64,000 nt of DNA from Methylobacterium sp. E-066 (GCF_022829635.1 NZ_JAKSYO010000042.1:1-64000), one strand, 5' to 3'. Counted from the stretch's first letter, positions 9,811-20,737 are shown. The notes: generated from the letters alone by a model not told the origin. Made by a program: numbers and translations.

Positions 9811-9967
9811 GCATGCAGCGACAGCGGAATGCGACCCGGGACCCAGCGCGAGACGACGCGAAGCGTCCGCCCGAAGCGACGTTGCCACGGATCGTGCCGC
9901 TGCGCGGCGCTTTCTCTGCTGGGTCCCGGATCACCGTCCACTGACGTTCCCGGTGTCCGGGAAAGGG
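9811..9967. repeat. Dispersed palindromic intergenic repeat, copy 2
   Basis: Second copy of the family at 2-147, with the shared blocks GCATGCAGCG, GACCCGGGACCCAGC and GCTGGGTCCCGGATC. It lies in the 350-bp gap between the anti-sigma gene and the nucleoside operon (9753-10102). The rest of that gap has no recognisable feature but must hold the cdd promoter. Confidence 0.7.
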
Positions 9968-10102
9968 GCCGTTCAACCGCCAAGCGCGATTTCAGCCGGC
10001 GCGCCGCAGCCGTTCTGGAGCGCTCGCGGAAACCGGTATCCGATCCGCGTGGGCGCCCCCCGCCCCTCGACAGGCCGCCCCGGCGGGTGCCAAAGATCGG
10101 CC

Positions 10103-10531
10103 ATGCAGGCTGCCGATTCAGCGCAAGAGAATGATGGGCTCAGCGCCCTGTTCGAGGCCGCGCGGGCGGTGCGCGAGCGGGCGCATGCGCCCTATTCCCG
10201 GTTCCGGGTCGGGGCGGCGGTCCGCGACGAGCGGGGCGCGATCCATGCCGGCTGCAACGTCGAGAACGCGGCCTATCCGGTCGGCACCTGCGCGGAGGCC
10301 GGGGCGATCGCCGCGATGATCGCGGGCGGCGGCCGGCGCATCGCGGAGATCCTGGTCTGCGGCGACGGCGCGGGCCTGGTGACGCCCTGCGGCGCCTGCC
10401 GCCAGCGCATCCGCGAATTCGCCGGTCCCGACACGCCGATCCATGCCGCCGGGCCGGAGCGCGTCGCCAAAACCTTCACGCTGGCGGAGCTGCTGCCCGA
10501 ATCGTTCGGGCCGGAGACGCTGGGTGACTGA
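10103..10531 (+). CDS. cdd: Cytidine deaminase
   Basis: This zinc enzyme deaminates cytidine and deoxycytidine to (deoxy)uridine. The 142-residue protein has CNVENAAYPVGTCAEAGAI near residues 51-69, supplying the first zinc Cys and catalytic Glu region, and PCGACRQRI for the other two zinc cysteines. The length is that of tetrameric Cdd. The ATG at 10103 was preferred because a longer in-frame extension to 9953 overlaps the upstream repeat and adds no conserved sequence. It is the first gene of a four-gene nucleoside-catabolism operon; its stop overlaps the next start by 8 bp. Confidence 0.95.
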   Translation: MQAADSAQENDGLSALFEAARAVRERAHAPYSRFRVGAAVRDERGAIHAGCNVENAAYPVGTCAEAGAIAAMIAGGGRRIAEILVCGDGAGLVTPCGACRQRIREFAGPDTPIHAAGPERVAKTFTLAELLPESFGPETLGD

Positions 10532-11348
10532 GGCCGCCGCCCTCGACGCGCTCCGGGCCGCGGGCTTCGGCGGCGGCTATGCCTGCGCCATCGTCACCGG
10601 CACCGGGCTCGGCGGGATCGCGGCCGGGCTCACGGATGCGACCGCGCTGGATTACGCGGCGATCCCGGGTTTCCCCGGGGCCGGCGTCAGCGGCCATGGC
10701 GGCCGGCTGCATCGCGGGCGCCTCGACGGGGGGCCCGTGCTGGTGTTCGAGGGCCGGGCGCATGCCTATGAGCGGGGCGACGCGGCGGCGATGCGGGTGC
10801 CGCTCGCCTGCGCGGTCGGGCTCGGCGCGCGGCGCCTGCTCCTCACCAACGCCTCCGGGTCGCTGCGGCCGGAGACCGGCCCCGGCAGCCTCGTCCTGCT
10901 CGCGGACCACATCAACCTGTCGGGGATGAACCCGCTGATCGGCGAGGCGAGCGACGCCCGCTTCGTGCCGATGACCGAGGCCTACGATCCGGACCTGCGC
11001 GCGCGCCTCCGGGCGGCCGCGGGGGCCTGCGCCGTGCCGCTCACTGAGGGCGTCTACGCCTGGTTTTCCGGCCCGAGCTTCGAGACCCCCGCCGAGGTCC
11101 GGATGGCCGGCATCCTCGGGGCCGATCTCGTCGGCATGTCCACCGTGCCCGAGGTGATCCTGGCCCGCTTCCTCGGCCTGCCGGTGGCGGCCGTGTCGGT
11201 GGTGACCAACCTCGCCGCCGGGATCGCCGGGGGTGCCCCCCATCACGCCGAGACCAAGGCGGTGGCGGCCCGGGCCGCGGCGGATCTCGGCCGCCTGGTC
11301 CGGGCCTTCGTGGCCGGCCTGCCCGTCGAGGAGAGCCCTCATGGATGA
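10524..11348 (+). CDS. punA: Purine-nucleoside phosphorylase (trimeric type)
   Basis: The enzyme phosphorolyses purine (deoxy)nucleosides to the base and (deoxy)ribose-1-phosphate. The 274-residue protein carries the type I PNP features GRAHAYE, LLLTNASGSL, FSGPSFETPAEVRM and VGMSTVPE. The GTG start overlaps the cdd stop (10531) and the 3' end overlaps deoC by 8 bp, so translation is probably coupled. It produces the sugar phosphate used downstream by deoC. Symbols punA, deoD or xapA are used for this family; the exact substrate range cannot be read from sequence. Confidence 0.93.
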   Translation: MTEAAALDALRAAGFGGGYACAIVTGTGLGGIAAGLTDATALDYAAIPGFPGAGVSGHGGRLHRGRLDGGPVLVFEGRAHAYERGDAAAMRVPLACAVGLGARRLLLTNASGSLRPETGPGSLVLLADHINLSGMNPLIGEASDARFVPMTEAYDPDLRARLRAAAGACAVPLTEGVYAWFSGPSFETPAEVRMAGILGADLVGMSTVPEVILARFLGLPVAAVSVVTNLAAGIAGGAPHHAETKAVAARAAADLGRLVRAFVAGLPVEESPHG

Positions 11349-12072
11349 ACCCGATGCCGGTGCGGTCGCCCGCCGGGCGCTGCCGCTCCTCGATCTCACC
11401 GACCTCACCGAGACCTGCACCGAGCCGAAGATCGATGCGCTCTGCCGGGATGCGCGGAGCGGCGGCGTCGCGGCGATCTGCGTCTGGCCGCGTTTCGTGA
11501 CGCAGGGCGCGCGGGCGCTCAAGGGCAGCGGCATCCGGGTCGCCACGGTGATCAACTTCCCGGCCGGCGGCGACGATTGCGCCCGGGCGCTCGACGACAC
11601 CACGGAAGCCCTGCGCGACGGCGCCGACGAGATCGACCTCGTCCTGCCCTACCGCGCCTTCCTGCGTGGGGACGATGCCGCTGCCCGCGACATGGTCGAG
11701 GCCGTGCGCGATACATGCGGGTCCGCGACCCTCAAGGTCATCCTGGAGACCGGCGAGCTCGCCGATCCCGACGCGATCCGGCGCGCCAGCCGGCTGGCGC
11801 TGGAAGCGGGGGCCGACTTCCTGAAAACCTCCACGGGCAAAAGCCCGGTCTCGGCGACCCCGGAGGCTGCCGAGGCGATGCTGGTCGAGATCGGAGCGAG
11901 CGGGCGCCCCGCCGGCCTCAAGGTCTCGGGCGGCCTGCGCAGCGTCGCCGATGCCGGCGCCTATCTGGCGCTCGCCGACCGGATCATGGGGCCGGACTGG
12001 GTAAGCGCCAAAACATTCCGGCTCGGGGCGAGCAGCCTGTTCGGCGCCCTGATGCAGGCGCGGGAGTCGTGA
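11341..12072 (+). CDS. deoC: Deoxyribose-phosphate aldolase
   Basis: The enzyme cleaves 2-deoxyribose-5-phosphate to glyceraldehyde-3-phosphate and acetaldehyde. The 243-residue class I aldolase has the active-site stretch DFLKTSTGKSPVSATPEA near residue 160, containing the Schiff-base lysine, and the later LKVSGGLR with the proton-relay lysine. The ATG at 11341 overlaps the end of punA; a longer upstream extension runs inside punA and is an artefact. Together with punA and deoA it channels deoxynucleoside sugar into central metabolism. No phosphopentomutase gene is seen nearby. Confidence 0.96.
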   Translation: MDEPDAGAVARRALPLLDLTDLTETCTEPKIDALCRDARSGGVAAICVWPRFVTQGARALKGSGIRVATVINFPAGGDDCARALDDTTEALRDGADEIDLVLPYRAFLRGDDAAARDMVEAVRDTCGSATLKVILETGELADPDAIRRASRLALEAGADFLKTSTGKSPVSATPEAAEAMLVEIGASGRPAGLKVSGGLRSVADAGAYLALADRIMGPDWVSAKTFRLGASSLFGALMQARES

Positions 12073-12077
12073 AGAGC

Positions 12078-13376
12078 ATGCGCCTGCCGCAGGAAACCAT
12101 CCGGGCCAAGCGCGACGGCTTGACTCTCGACTCGGAGGAAATCGCGGCCTTCGTCCGCGGCCTCACCGACGGCGCGGTCGGGGAGGGGCAGGCGGCGGCC
12201 TTCGCCATGGCGGTGTTCTTCCGCGGCCTGGCCCTGCCCGAGCGCGTGGCGCTGACCCGGGCGATGGCGGAATCCGGCACGGTGCTCGCCTGGGACCTCC
12301 CGGGTCCGGTGCTCGACAAGCACTCCACCGGCGGCATCGGCGACACGGTGAGCCTGCCGCTTGCCCCGATGGTGGCGGCCTGCGGCGGCTACGTGCCGAT
12401 GATCTCCGGCCGCGGCCTCGGCCATACCGGCGGGACGCTCGACAAGCTCGCCAGCATCCCCGGCTACGACGCCGCGCCGGGGCTCGACACCTTCCGCCGG
12501 GTGGTCGGGCAGGTCGGCTGCGCGATCATCGGCCAGACCGCCGAATTGGCCCCCGCCGACCGGCGCCTCTACGCGATCCGCGACGTCACCGGCACGGTCG
12601 AATCCCTCGACCTGATCACTGCCTCGATCCTGTCGAAGAAACTCGCCGCCGGCCTCGAGGGCCTGGTGATGGACGTCAAGCAGGGCTCCGGCGCCTTCAT
12701 GACCGGGCTCGACGCGGCGCGGGCGTTGGCCGAAAGCATCGTCACGGTGGCCGAGGGCGCCGGCCTGCGCACCGCCGCGCTGATCACCGACATGGACGCG
12801 CCGCTCGCCAGCGCCGCCGGCAACGCCGTCGAGGTCGCCTACGCGATCGATTACCTGACCGGTGCGCGCCAGGAGCCGCGCTTCCACGCGGTCACCCTGG
12901 CGCTCGGGGCCGAGATGCTGGTCGCCGGCGGCCTCGCGCCGGATCGGGACGCCGCGACTGAGCGTCTGGAGGCGGCCCTCGCCTCCGGCCAAGCGGCCGA
13001 GATTTTTTCCAAGATGGTCGCGGCGCTCGGCGGCCCGGGCGATCTTTTGGAGGACCCGGCGCGATACCTGCCGGCGGCGCCGGTGCGACGGCCGGTCCGG
13101 CAGGACGGCACGGTCGCGGGCATCGACACGCGGGCGATCGGACTGGCGGTGATCGGGCTCGGCGGCGGCCGGACCCGGCCGGAAGACGCGATCGACCCGC
13201 GCGTCGGGTTCACCGACCTCGCGGGTCCCGGGGATGCGTCCGGCCAGCTCGGGATCGTCCACGCGGCCGACGAGGCCGCCGCCGACCGGGCGGAGGCGGC
13301 CCTGCGGGCGGCCTACCGGATGGGCGAAGCGCCCCCCGGCCGGCCGGCGATCATCGAGCGGGTGGGGGCCGGATAG
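12078..13376 (+). CDS. deoA: Thymidine phosphorylase
   Basis: The enzyme phosphorolyses thymidine and deoxyuridine to base and deoxyribose-1-phosphate. The 432-residue protein contains the glycosyl-transferase signature SGRGLGHTGGTLDKLASIPG near residue 110 and the phosphate/base loop KHSTGGIGDTVSL. The ATG at 12078 is preferred because MRLPQETIRAKRDG aligns with the E. coli DeoA start MFLAQEIIRKKRDG. An in-frame GTG at 12069 overlaps the deoC stop and remains possible. It is the last gene of the cdd-punA-deoC-deoA operon. Confidence 0.95.
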   Translation: MRLPQETIRAKRDGLTLDSEEIAAFVRGLTDGAVGEGQAAAFAMAVFFRGLALPERVALTRAMAESGTVLAWDLPGPVLDKHSTGGIGDTVSLPLAPMVAACGGYVPMISGRGLGHTGGTLDKLASIPGYDAAPGLDTFRRVVGQVGCAIIGQTAELAPADRRLYAIRDVTGTVESLDLITASILSKKLAAGLEGLVMDVKQGSGAFMTGLDAARALAESIVTVAEGAGLRTAALITDMDAPLASAAGNAVEVAYAIDYLTGARQEPRFHAVTLALGAEMLVAGGLAPDRDAATERLEAALASGQAAEIFSKMVAALGGPGDLLEDPARYLPAAPVRRPVRQDGTVAGIDTRAIGLAVIGLGGGRTRPEDAIDPRVGFTDLAGPGDASGQLGIVHAADEAAADRAEAALRAAYRMGEAPPGRPAIIERVGAG

Positions 13377-13397
13377 GATCCGGCCCCGCTGCGGGCC

Positions 13398-13712
13398 TTA
13401 CCAGCGGCCGTAGCCGTGACGGTGGTGGCCGCCGAAGCCGCGGTGATGACCCCAGCCGCGATGGTGGCCGTGGCCCCAGCCGTGGTGATGATGGTGGCCC
13501 CGGAAGCCCGGGCCGAAGCCGTGGCGCGGGCCGAATCCGTGATGCCGGTGGCCGTACCCATAGCCGTACTGGACATCCACGATGTCGCCGGCGCCCTGGT
13601 GCAGGCCGGTATCGAGGCCGAGCGGCGCGGCCATCGCGGGCGCCCCGAGGGTGAGCCCCCCGAGCGCCAGGGCGGCGGCTGCCAGGCGTAGGCGTGCGGT
13701 CTTGGTGAACAT
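13398..13712 (-). CDS. Small secreted His/Gly-rich protein
   Basis: This 104-residue protein has a clean Sec signal peptide (AAAALALGGLTLGAPAMA, cleavage expected near residue 29). The mature chain of about 75 residues is nearly half His and Gly, built from GHGH, HHHHH and FGPRHGFGP-like runs. No enzyme motif and no Cys are present. Such composition suits metal binding or a periplasmic buffer or structural role, but that is inference. The ATG at 13712 starts a convincing signal peptide. It stands alone, convergent with the nucleoside operon. Confidence 0.75.
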   Translation of the reverse strand: MFTKTARLRLAAAALALGGLTLGAPAMAAPLGLDTGLHQGAGDIVDVQYGYGYGHRHHGFGPRHGFGPGFRGHHHHHGWGHGHHRGWGHHRGFGGHHRHGYGRW

Positions 13713-13874
13713 CGGCGTCCTCCTGTGCCTCGCCGATCGCGTTGCGGCGACCGGCCGTGACCCAGGTATGGCCCTTTTAAGTTGACGCGGACGTGAGTTC
13801 GTCTCTCAGGCGTTGTTCAGGTTTGGGTGGCATCCAAAAGCTGGAAGTCCTTGTTCGGATCCCTGCGCCCACGC

Positions 13875-13966
13875 CGTCATCGCGAGCGCAGCGAAGCGAC
13901 CCAGGGATCCACCACGTTCGGGGATCGCGCGCTGCCCTGGGTTGCTTCGCTCCGCTCGCAATGACG
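13875..13966. repeat. CGTCATTGCGAGC-family palindrome, compact copy A
   Basis: A 92-bp unit has two 32-nt arms, beginning CGTCATCGCGAGC and ending GCTCGCAATGACG, around a 28-nt loop. Copy B at 51568-51659 has the same length and a very similar loop ending GATCGCGCGCTG. The arms match those flanking the GIY-YIG gene at 32016-32303. This copy lies downstream of the pmtA-like gene, in the 293-bp gap 13713-14005. Confidence 0.85.
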
Positions 13967-14005
13967 GCGCGGGCGGTATGCGATCCGGTATCGCTGAGAG
14001 GTGCC

Positions 14006-14644
14006 CTAAGGCCGCCGATACACCCACACCCGTGCCGGCGGCAGGTTCAGCCAGACGCGGTTCGAGCGGTCGGCGGTGTAGCTGCCGGCTTCGCAGCGGG
14101 CCGGGATCGGCGGCACCACCGCGTAGGTGAACTGCACGAAGGGCGCGCCCGGCTGCATCAGGTCGTGGGCGGCGTTGAGCAGGTCGAGGCGCTGCTCCAG
14201 CGGCTTGGTGAACAGCGGCAGGCTCGAGATCGTCGCGGCCGCCGGCTGGGTCAGCGCCGTCTTGAGGGTCGCGCGCATGTCGTAGGCATCGCCCCGGATC
14301 ACCGTCACGCCCGGGAAGCGGCGGGTCAGCAAGCGGCAGAAATCCGGATTGAACTCCACCAGGATCAGCCGCGACGGCGCGATGCCCCGGCGGATCAGCG
14401 CCTCCGTCACCGGGCCAGTGCCGGGGCCGAGCTCGACCACCGGGCCTTCGCGGCGCGGATCGACGTAGGACGCCATGGTCCGGGCCAGCATCTTGCCGGA
14501 CGGCGTCACCGCGCCGGTGACGAGCGGCCGTTCGAACCAGGAGCGCAGGAACCGGGCCTCGTCCTCCAGGGGGTCGCGCCGCGGCCCAAGACTGTCACCC
14601 CTGGCGGCAGGGGCCTTCGCACTGGGACGGCGGAGCGGCGGCAA
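14006..14644 (-). CDS. PmtA-like class I SAM-dependent methyltransferase
   Basis: The protein resembles the Rhodobacter-type phosphatidylethanolamine N-methyltransferase and the related rRNA-dimethylase-like family. It has the SAM-binding motif VVELGPGTGPVT, the acidic LILVEFNPDF and the motif IV region ISSLPLFT. The product would be mono- to trimethylated PE, that is phosphatidylcholine, common in alphaproteobacteria. No ATG or GTG exists at the expected start. The TTG at 14644 has a GAGGA nine bases upstream and gives 212 residues, matching PmtA size. A TTG at 14707 would add 21 residues but sits in a TTGACT resembling a -35 box. Family call is firm, substrate moderate. Confidence 0.8.
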   Translation of the reverse strand: MPPLRRPSAKAPAARGDSLGPRRDPLEDEARFLRSWFERPLVTGAVTPSGKMLARTMASYVDPRREGPVVELGPGTGPVTEALIRRGIAPSRLILVEFNPDFCRLLTRRFPGVTVIRGDAYDMRATLKTALTQPAAATISSLPLFTKPLEQRLDLLNAAHDLMQPGAPFVQFTYAVVPPIPARCEAGSYTADRSNRVWLNLPPARVWVYRRP

Positions 14645-14843
14645 GTCCTGGATTCCTCGAAGCCGATGGGAATGGAAGGCTAAGGCGACGCGCCGTCTTA
14701 CAGTCAAGCCGGTCCGGCGCCTAGGGTAAGCATGCCACGCTCGCCGGATGCATAACGGACGTGCACCGGTTCGGATCCGGTTTCAGCGCACGCCGCCGAA
14801 GTGGATACCGGTTCGGCCTCAGCGAGCGCGTTCAATCAACGCC

Positions 14844-15986
14844 TTACGGCCGGACGGCGCTCCCGAAGAAATCCCGCACCTTGGCGAAGAAGCCGGCCGA
14901 TTCCGGGTGATTCTCCGGCGAGGCCGACTGGTCGAACTCCTGGAGCAGCTCGCGCTGGCGCTTGGTCAGGTTCTGCGGGGTCTCGACGAAGACCTGGATG
15001 TAGAGGTCGCCGACCTCGCGCGAGCGGAGCACCGGCATGCCCTTGCCCTTGATCCGGAACTGCTTGGCGGTCTGCGTCCCGGCCGGGATCCGAACCTGGG
15101 TCTGCGAGCCGTCGATCACCGGCACGGTGATCTCGCCCGCGAGCGCGGCGGTGACCATCGAGATCGGCACCCGGCAGAACAGGTCGGCGCCGTCGCGCTG
15201 GAAGAATTCGTGCTGCTTGATCGACAGGAAGACGTAGAGGTCGCCCGGCGGGCCGCCGCGCAACCCGCTCTCGCCCTCGCCGGCGAGCCGGATGCGCAAC
15301 CCGTCATCGACGCCCGCCGGCACGTTGATCGAGAGCGTGCGCTCGCGATTGACCCGGCCGGCGCCCTGGCAGGTAGCGCAGGGATCGTCGACGATCTCGC
15401 CGCGGCCGTGGCAGTTCGGGCAGGTGCGCTCGATGGCGAAGAAGCCTTGCGCGGCCCGCACCCGGCCGTAGCCGGCGCAGGTCGGGCAGGTCCGCGGCTT
15501 CGAGCCGGGCTTGGCGCCCGAGCCGTCGCAGGCCTCGCAGGTCACCGAACTCGGGATCCGGATGGTCTCGGCCTTGCCGATGAAGGCTTCTTCGAGGGTG
15601 ATTTCGAGGTTGTAGCGCAGGTCGGAGCCGCGCTCGCGCCCCGGCGCACCCCCGCGCCCGCGCTGGGCCGCGCCGCCGCGGCCGTCGCCGAAGAAATTGT
15701 CGAAGATGTCCGACATGAAGTCGCCGAACTCGTTGCCGAATCCGGGGCCGCCCGCACCCTGGCTGAAGGCGGCGTGGCCGAACTTGTCGTAGGCCGCGCG
15801 CTTCTGGCCGTCCGAGAGGCACTGATAGGCCTCGTTCAATTCCTTGAACTTGATCTCGGCTTCCTTGTCGCCGGGATTGCGGTCGGGGTGATAGGTCATC
15901 GCAAGCTTGCGGAACGCGACCTTCAACTCGCCTTCCGTGGCGGTCTTGGCGACCCCCAGGATCTCGTAATAGTCCCGCTTCGACAT
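14844..15986 (-). CDS. dnaJ: Chaperone DnaJ (Hsp40)
   Basis: This is the co-chaperone that delivers clients to DnaK and stimulates its ATPase. The 380-residue type I protein has a J-domain (residues 1-70, HPD in [11 protein letters not shown]) and a Gly-rich linker. Four CxxCxGxG-type zinc repeats follow ([42 protein letters not shown]), then the C-terminal substrate domain. ATG 15986 starts [12 protein letters not shown]; upstream in-frame codons are non-conserved. It follows dnaK on the same strand with a 270-bp gap containing a strong hairpin. Confidence 0.98.
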   Translation of the reverse strand: MSKRDYYEILGVAKTATEGELKVAFRKLAMTYHPDRNPGDKEAEIKFKELNEAYQCLSDGQKRAAYDKFGHAAFSQGAGGPGFGNEFGDFMSDIFDNFFGDGRGGAAQRGRGGAPGRERGSDLRYNLEITLEEAFIGKAETIRIPSSVTCEACDGSGAKPGSKPRTCPTCAGYGRVRAAQGFFAIERTCPNCHGRGEIVDDPCATCQGAGRVNRERTLSINVPAGVDDGLRIRLAGEGESGLRGGPPGDLYVFLSIKQHEFFQRDGADLFCRVPISMVTAALAGEITVPVIDGSQTQVRIPAGTQTAKQFRIKGKGMPVLRSREVGDLYIQVFVETPQNLTKRQRELLQEFDQSASPENHPESAGFFAKVRDFFGSAVRP

Positions 15987-16208
15987 CCCACCCAGTCTCC
16001 GGACAATCAGAAGGCGCTGTGATCCCTGGAACCGCCCGGTCCGCCGCGGCGGGGCCTTCGGGGCAGATCTTGAGCAGGGTGAGCGGGCTGAGGCACCGTC
16101 GCGATCATGACGATCCCGCCGATCTAGCATGAGCCGGCCGGTCCGGGGCTGACATCGGACGATATCCGGTTCCTGCGGCGCCCGCGCAACAGCGTGTCAC
16201 AAGCAGAG

Positions 16209-16234
16209 GCGGGGCCGGATCGCTCCGGCCCCGC
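16209..16234 (-). terminator. Strong hairpin in the dnaK-dnaJ intergenic region
   Basis: GCGGGGCCGGA pairs perfectly with TCCGGCCCCGC across a four-base loop, 22 bases past the dnaK stop. No long T-run follows on the minus strand. It may therefore be a partial terminator or 3'-end stabiliser that lowers dnaJ relative to dnaK, rather than a full stop signal. Confidence 0.7.
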
Positions 16235-16256
16235 TCGGTCCTGTCGAAACCGCGCC

Positions 16257-18173
<1,917 letters not shown>

Positions 18174-18563
18174 GGTGGGATCCCTCTTTTCGTCGCGTTC
18201 AAGCAGACCGCCGAGCCCCGAAGCAGCTCGGCCCATGGCGGATTGAGTGTGATGTGAGTATGGGACCCGGGCCGGATCAAGGGCCGTGAACGGCTGAAAT
18301 CCAGCGCATAATCCCGCGTCGAGAGCGATATAAGAACCCCCGGACGGGCTCGCAAGGCAAAGCCGGCGCGTTGGCCCCGGCCATCGCGTTTTTGGCCAAG
18401 GCTTTGTTCTGCCTGAAAAATCCTATCGCGGAGGCGCGGCAGCCCGGTTGGCGTCGATGCATTTTGTTGCTCCGCTGCCACGTCCAGGCCATCGATGGCG
18501 TGTTAACGCTTCGACAAGGGGTTGAGCGTGGCCCCGCCACCTCGTCTTCCCCGTCAGAGCCCG
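18174..18563. other. Divergent promoter region between dnaK and a secreted protein gene
   Basis: This 390-bp gene-free stretch carries the candidate dnaK promoter at 18328-18356 and a second possible heat-shock-like pair nearer dnaK (CTTGAT at 18276-18281, TCCCATAC at 18258-18265, minus strand, spacing shorter than usual). No CIRCE-type operator was recognised. The right half should contain the promoter of the gene at 18564. Confidence 0.5.
18328..18356 (-). promoter_or_regulatory. Candidate dnaK promoter
   Basis: On the minus strand, CTTGCG and CTTATAT are separated by 16 bases. This resembles alphaproteobacterial promoters with CTTG-type -35 boxes, including RpoH-dependent ones. It would give a 5' leader of about 150 bases before dnaK. 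The call is from pattern only. Confidence 0.4.
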
Positions 18564-19556
18564 ATGCCACGGACCCGCAGCCTCCTGCTCCCCCTTCTGG
18601 CCGCCGCCGTCGCGGCTCCCGTGATGCTCGCCGCCCCGCCGGCGCAGGCCCAGAATTTCTTCGAGCGCCTGTTCGGCATCAAGCCCGAACGCCCGCCGGT
18701 GCCGCCGCGCGGCGTGCCCGAGGCGCCGCCCGCCGCGCCGGCCGCTCCCGGGGAGCCTGGCGCGCCCGCGGCCCCCGAGGCGTCCCGGCCCGCGCCGGCT
18801 CCGGCCCGGCCCGTGGTGCTGAAGGTCCCCTCCGAGGACGGGGTGATCGGGCAGGAGCTTCAGCTCAACGGGACATCCGGGACCCTGAAGCTGGAGCGGT
18901 CCGGCACGACTGTGACGGCGCGGATCAAGCTGCCGGGCACCAAGATTTCGCAGCCGGCGGAATCCTGCACGGTGCCGCTCGCGAACGGCAACCCCATCAC
19001 CCTGTCCGCCGAGGGCAAGCCCGAAGGCGCGCCCCGCTTCGAGGCCGCCGGGGCCGAGTGCCCGCTGCGCTTCGACGTGGTCGAGGGCGGCGTGCTGGTC
19101 TCGTCCCTGGGCCAGGGGCCGGTCTGCACCTTCTCGAACGCCGATTGCGCCACGACCCCCGTGGGCCTGTGGGGGCCGGCCGGCGCCAGCCTGATCCCCC
19201 GGGCCGGGGAGTTCGACACCGCCCGGGGCGTCGCCGACAAGGCGGTGCGCGACAATTACAAGCTCATGACCCAGCGCGCCCGGCGCGAGGATGTCCGGCC
19301 GGTGGTGAGCGAGCAGGCGGCGTTCTCGGCCGACCGGGAGCAGCTCTGCCGCGGCTACGCCCGCGAAGGCACCCACGGCTTCTGCCACCTGCGGGTCACC
19401 GAGAACCGGGCCCTGGCCCTCGCCACCCGGCTCGGCGCCAACACGGCCGTGCCGACGGCTGCCGCGGCACCACGCCGGTCCCGGCCCAAGCCGGCCGTGG
19501 AACCCGCCGTGGACGGGATGAACCCGGACGCGGCCGGCGAGATGCCGCCCGAATAG
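18564..19556 (+). CDS. Secreted proline-rich protein of unknown function
   Basis: The 330-residue protein starts with a Sec signal peptide (MPRTRSLLLPLLAAAVAAP, cleaved near AQAQ) and then FFERLFG. A Pro/Ala-rich linker spans roughly residues 50-90, followed by a folded region with six cysteines (for example ESCTVP, AECPLR, PVCTFSNADC and QLCRGYAREGTHGFCH), suggesting periplasmic disulfides. The C-terminus is low complexity. No family was recognised. An upstream in-frame GTG at 18522 is possible, but ATG 18564 gives the normal signal peptide. Confidence 0.75.
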   Translation: MPRTRSLLLPLLAAAVAAPVMLAAPPAQAQNFFERLFGIKPERPPVPPRGVPEAPPAAPAAPGEPGAPAAPEASRPAPAPARPVVLKVPSEDGVIGQELQLNGTSGTLKLERSGTTVTARIKLPGTKISQPAESCTVPLANGNPITLSAEGKPEGAPRFEAAGAECPLRFDVVEGGVLVSSLGQGPVCTFSNADCATTPVGLWGPAGASLIPRAGEFDTARGVADKAVRDNYKLMTQRARREDVRPVVSEQAAFSADREQLCRGYAREGTHGFCHLRVTENRALALATRLGANTAVPTAAAAPRRSRPKPAVEPAVDGMNPDAAGEMPPE

Positions 19557-19565
19557 GTTGGGTGT

Positions 19566-20186
19566 TCAGGCCCGCCCGGCGGTCATCGACAGCATGGCCG
19601 GGTCGATGCCGTTGGTCCGCAGGGCCAGCTCGTACTTGGCGTCGAGGTCGGTGTCGAAGATCAGCGCCGGGTCGGCCGGGCAGTTGAGCCAGCCATTGGC
19701 CATGATCTCGCTCTCGAGCTGGCCGGCCTGCCAGCCGGCATAGCCCAGGGCCAGCACGGCGCTCGCCGGCCCCTCGCCGCTGGCGATGGCGCGCAGGATC
19801 TCGACGGTGGCGGTCAGGCAGATGCCGTCGTCGATGATCAGCGTCGATTGCTGGATGTGGAAATCGTCGGTGTGCAGCACGAAGCCGCGCCGACCCTCCA
19901 CCGGGCCGCCCATCAGCACCGGCATGTGCCCGACCCGCTCGCGCAGCCGGATCGCGTCCGCCTCCGGGCAGACATCGAGCTGCACCAGCAGGTCCGGCAT
20001 GCTGATGTCGGTGGCCGCCTTGTTGACGATGATGCCCATCGCGCCGTCCGCCGAATGGGCGCAGACGTAGATCACCGAGCGCGCGAAACGCTCGTCGGCC
20101 ATCCCGGGCATCGCCACGAGGAACTGGCCGTCGAGGAAGCTCGGGCCGGTGAGCGTGGACTGCACGGGCGACGCTGGGTTCGACAT
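19566..20186 (-). CDS. YqgE/AlgH (UPF0301) family protein
   Basis: The 206-residue cytoplasmic protein of the UPF0301 family has the typical opening [22 protein letters not shown], the GAMGIIVNK block and the [14 protein letters not shown] segment. The ending [13 protein letters not shown] is also characteristic. The biochemical function of the family is not established; AlgH was linked to alginate regulation in Pseudomonas. Convergent with the preceding secreted protein gene, with only 9 bp between stops. Confidence 0.93.
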   Translation of the reverse strand: MSNPASPVQSTLTGPSFLDGQFLVAMPGMADERFARSVIYVCAHSADGAMGIIVNKAATDISMPDLLVQLDVCPEADAIRLRERVGHMPVLMGGPVEGRRGFVLHTDDFHIQQSTLIIDDGICLTATVEILRAIASGEGPASAVLALGYAGWQAGQLESEIMANGWLNCPADPALIFDTDLDAKYELALRTNGIDPAMLSMTAGRA

Positions 20187-20355
20187 GCGCGTATGCTACG
20201 CGGCCCCCTCGCCTTGTCCAGCGGACAAAGCGCGCGGCCCACCGCCGGGGTCGGCCCCGAAGGCGCTGTCGAATCTACGGGCGGATCGCTATATGTCCTC
20301 TCCCTCGGGCATGGGACTGCGCGCAGGCCCGATCTGGCCGTGAAAGGAAGCTCCT

Positions 20356-20634
20356 GTGGCGGACGCTGCATCACCGGCTGCCTTCGACATCGAGGCGCAG
20401 CGCGCCCAGATCCAGCGGGCGCTGGAGGAGACGAACAAGTTCGTCGCCGAGCAGCACAAGCTCATGGCCGAGGCGGCCAAGCTGGCCGCCGAGCAACTCA
20501 AGATGTCGGCCGAAGCGGCCAAGCTCAGCCGCGACCGGACCCTTGCACCCTGGCAGGTCGCCCTCTCGGGCATGGCCGCGGGCGCAGCCTTCTTCGGCGC
20601 GGGGGCCGCCTTCATCAAGCTGCTCGGAGCGTGA
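20356..20634 (+). CDS. Small coiled-coil membrane protein, hypothetical
   Basis: This 92-residue protein has a heptad-rich amphipathic helix (residues about 12-65, repeating QLKMSAEAAKL-like units) and one C-terminal membrane segment (ALSGMAAGAAFFGAGAAFIKLL). GTG 20356 has AAAGGAAG at a good distance upstream. Similar small coiled-coil plus membrane proteins are common in alphaproteobacteria and are unannotated; a scaffold or spacer role is conceivable. Divergent from yqgE. Confidence 0.75.
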   Translation: MADAASPAAFDIEAQRAQIQRALEETNKFVAEQHKLMAEAAKLAAEQLKMSAEAAKLSRDRTLAPWQVALSGMAAGAAFFGAGAAFIKLLGA

Positions 20635-20737
20635 CGAACTCCGCCGCCCCCGTCCTCGACAGGCCCGTCCCGCCACGCTAGGTCAGGCGCGATTGTCCAG
20701 CGCGCGATCCGAGCGTGCAGCAACGGAGGGACCCGCG

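Noticed and set aside
9953..10102. N-terminal extension of cytidine deaminase by 50 codons
   Set aside because: The extension overlaps the dispersed repeat and precedes the family's normal N-terminus; ATG 10103 fits the known length.
13875..13966. CRISPR array or clustered repeat locus
   Set aside because: The repeats are scattered single hairpins without regular spacers or cas genes.
18258..18281. Sigma-32-like dnaK promoter closer to the gene
   Set aside because: CTTGAT and TCCCATAC are present but only 10 bases apart, shorter than the usual 11-16, so the upstream candidate at 18328-18356 was preferred.
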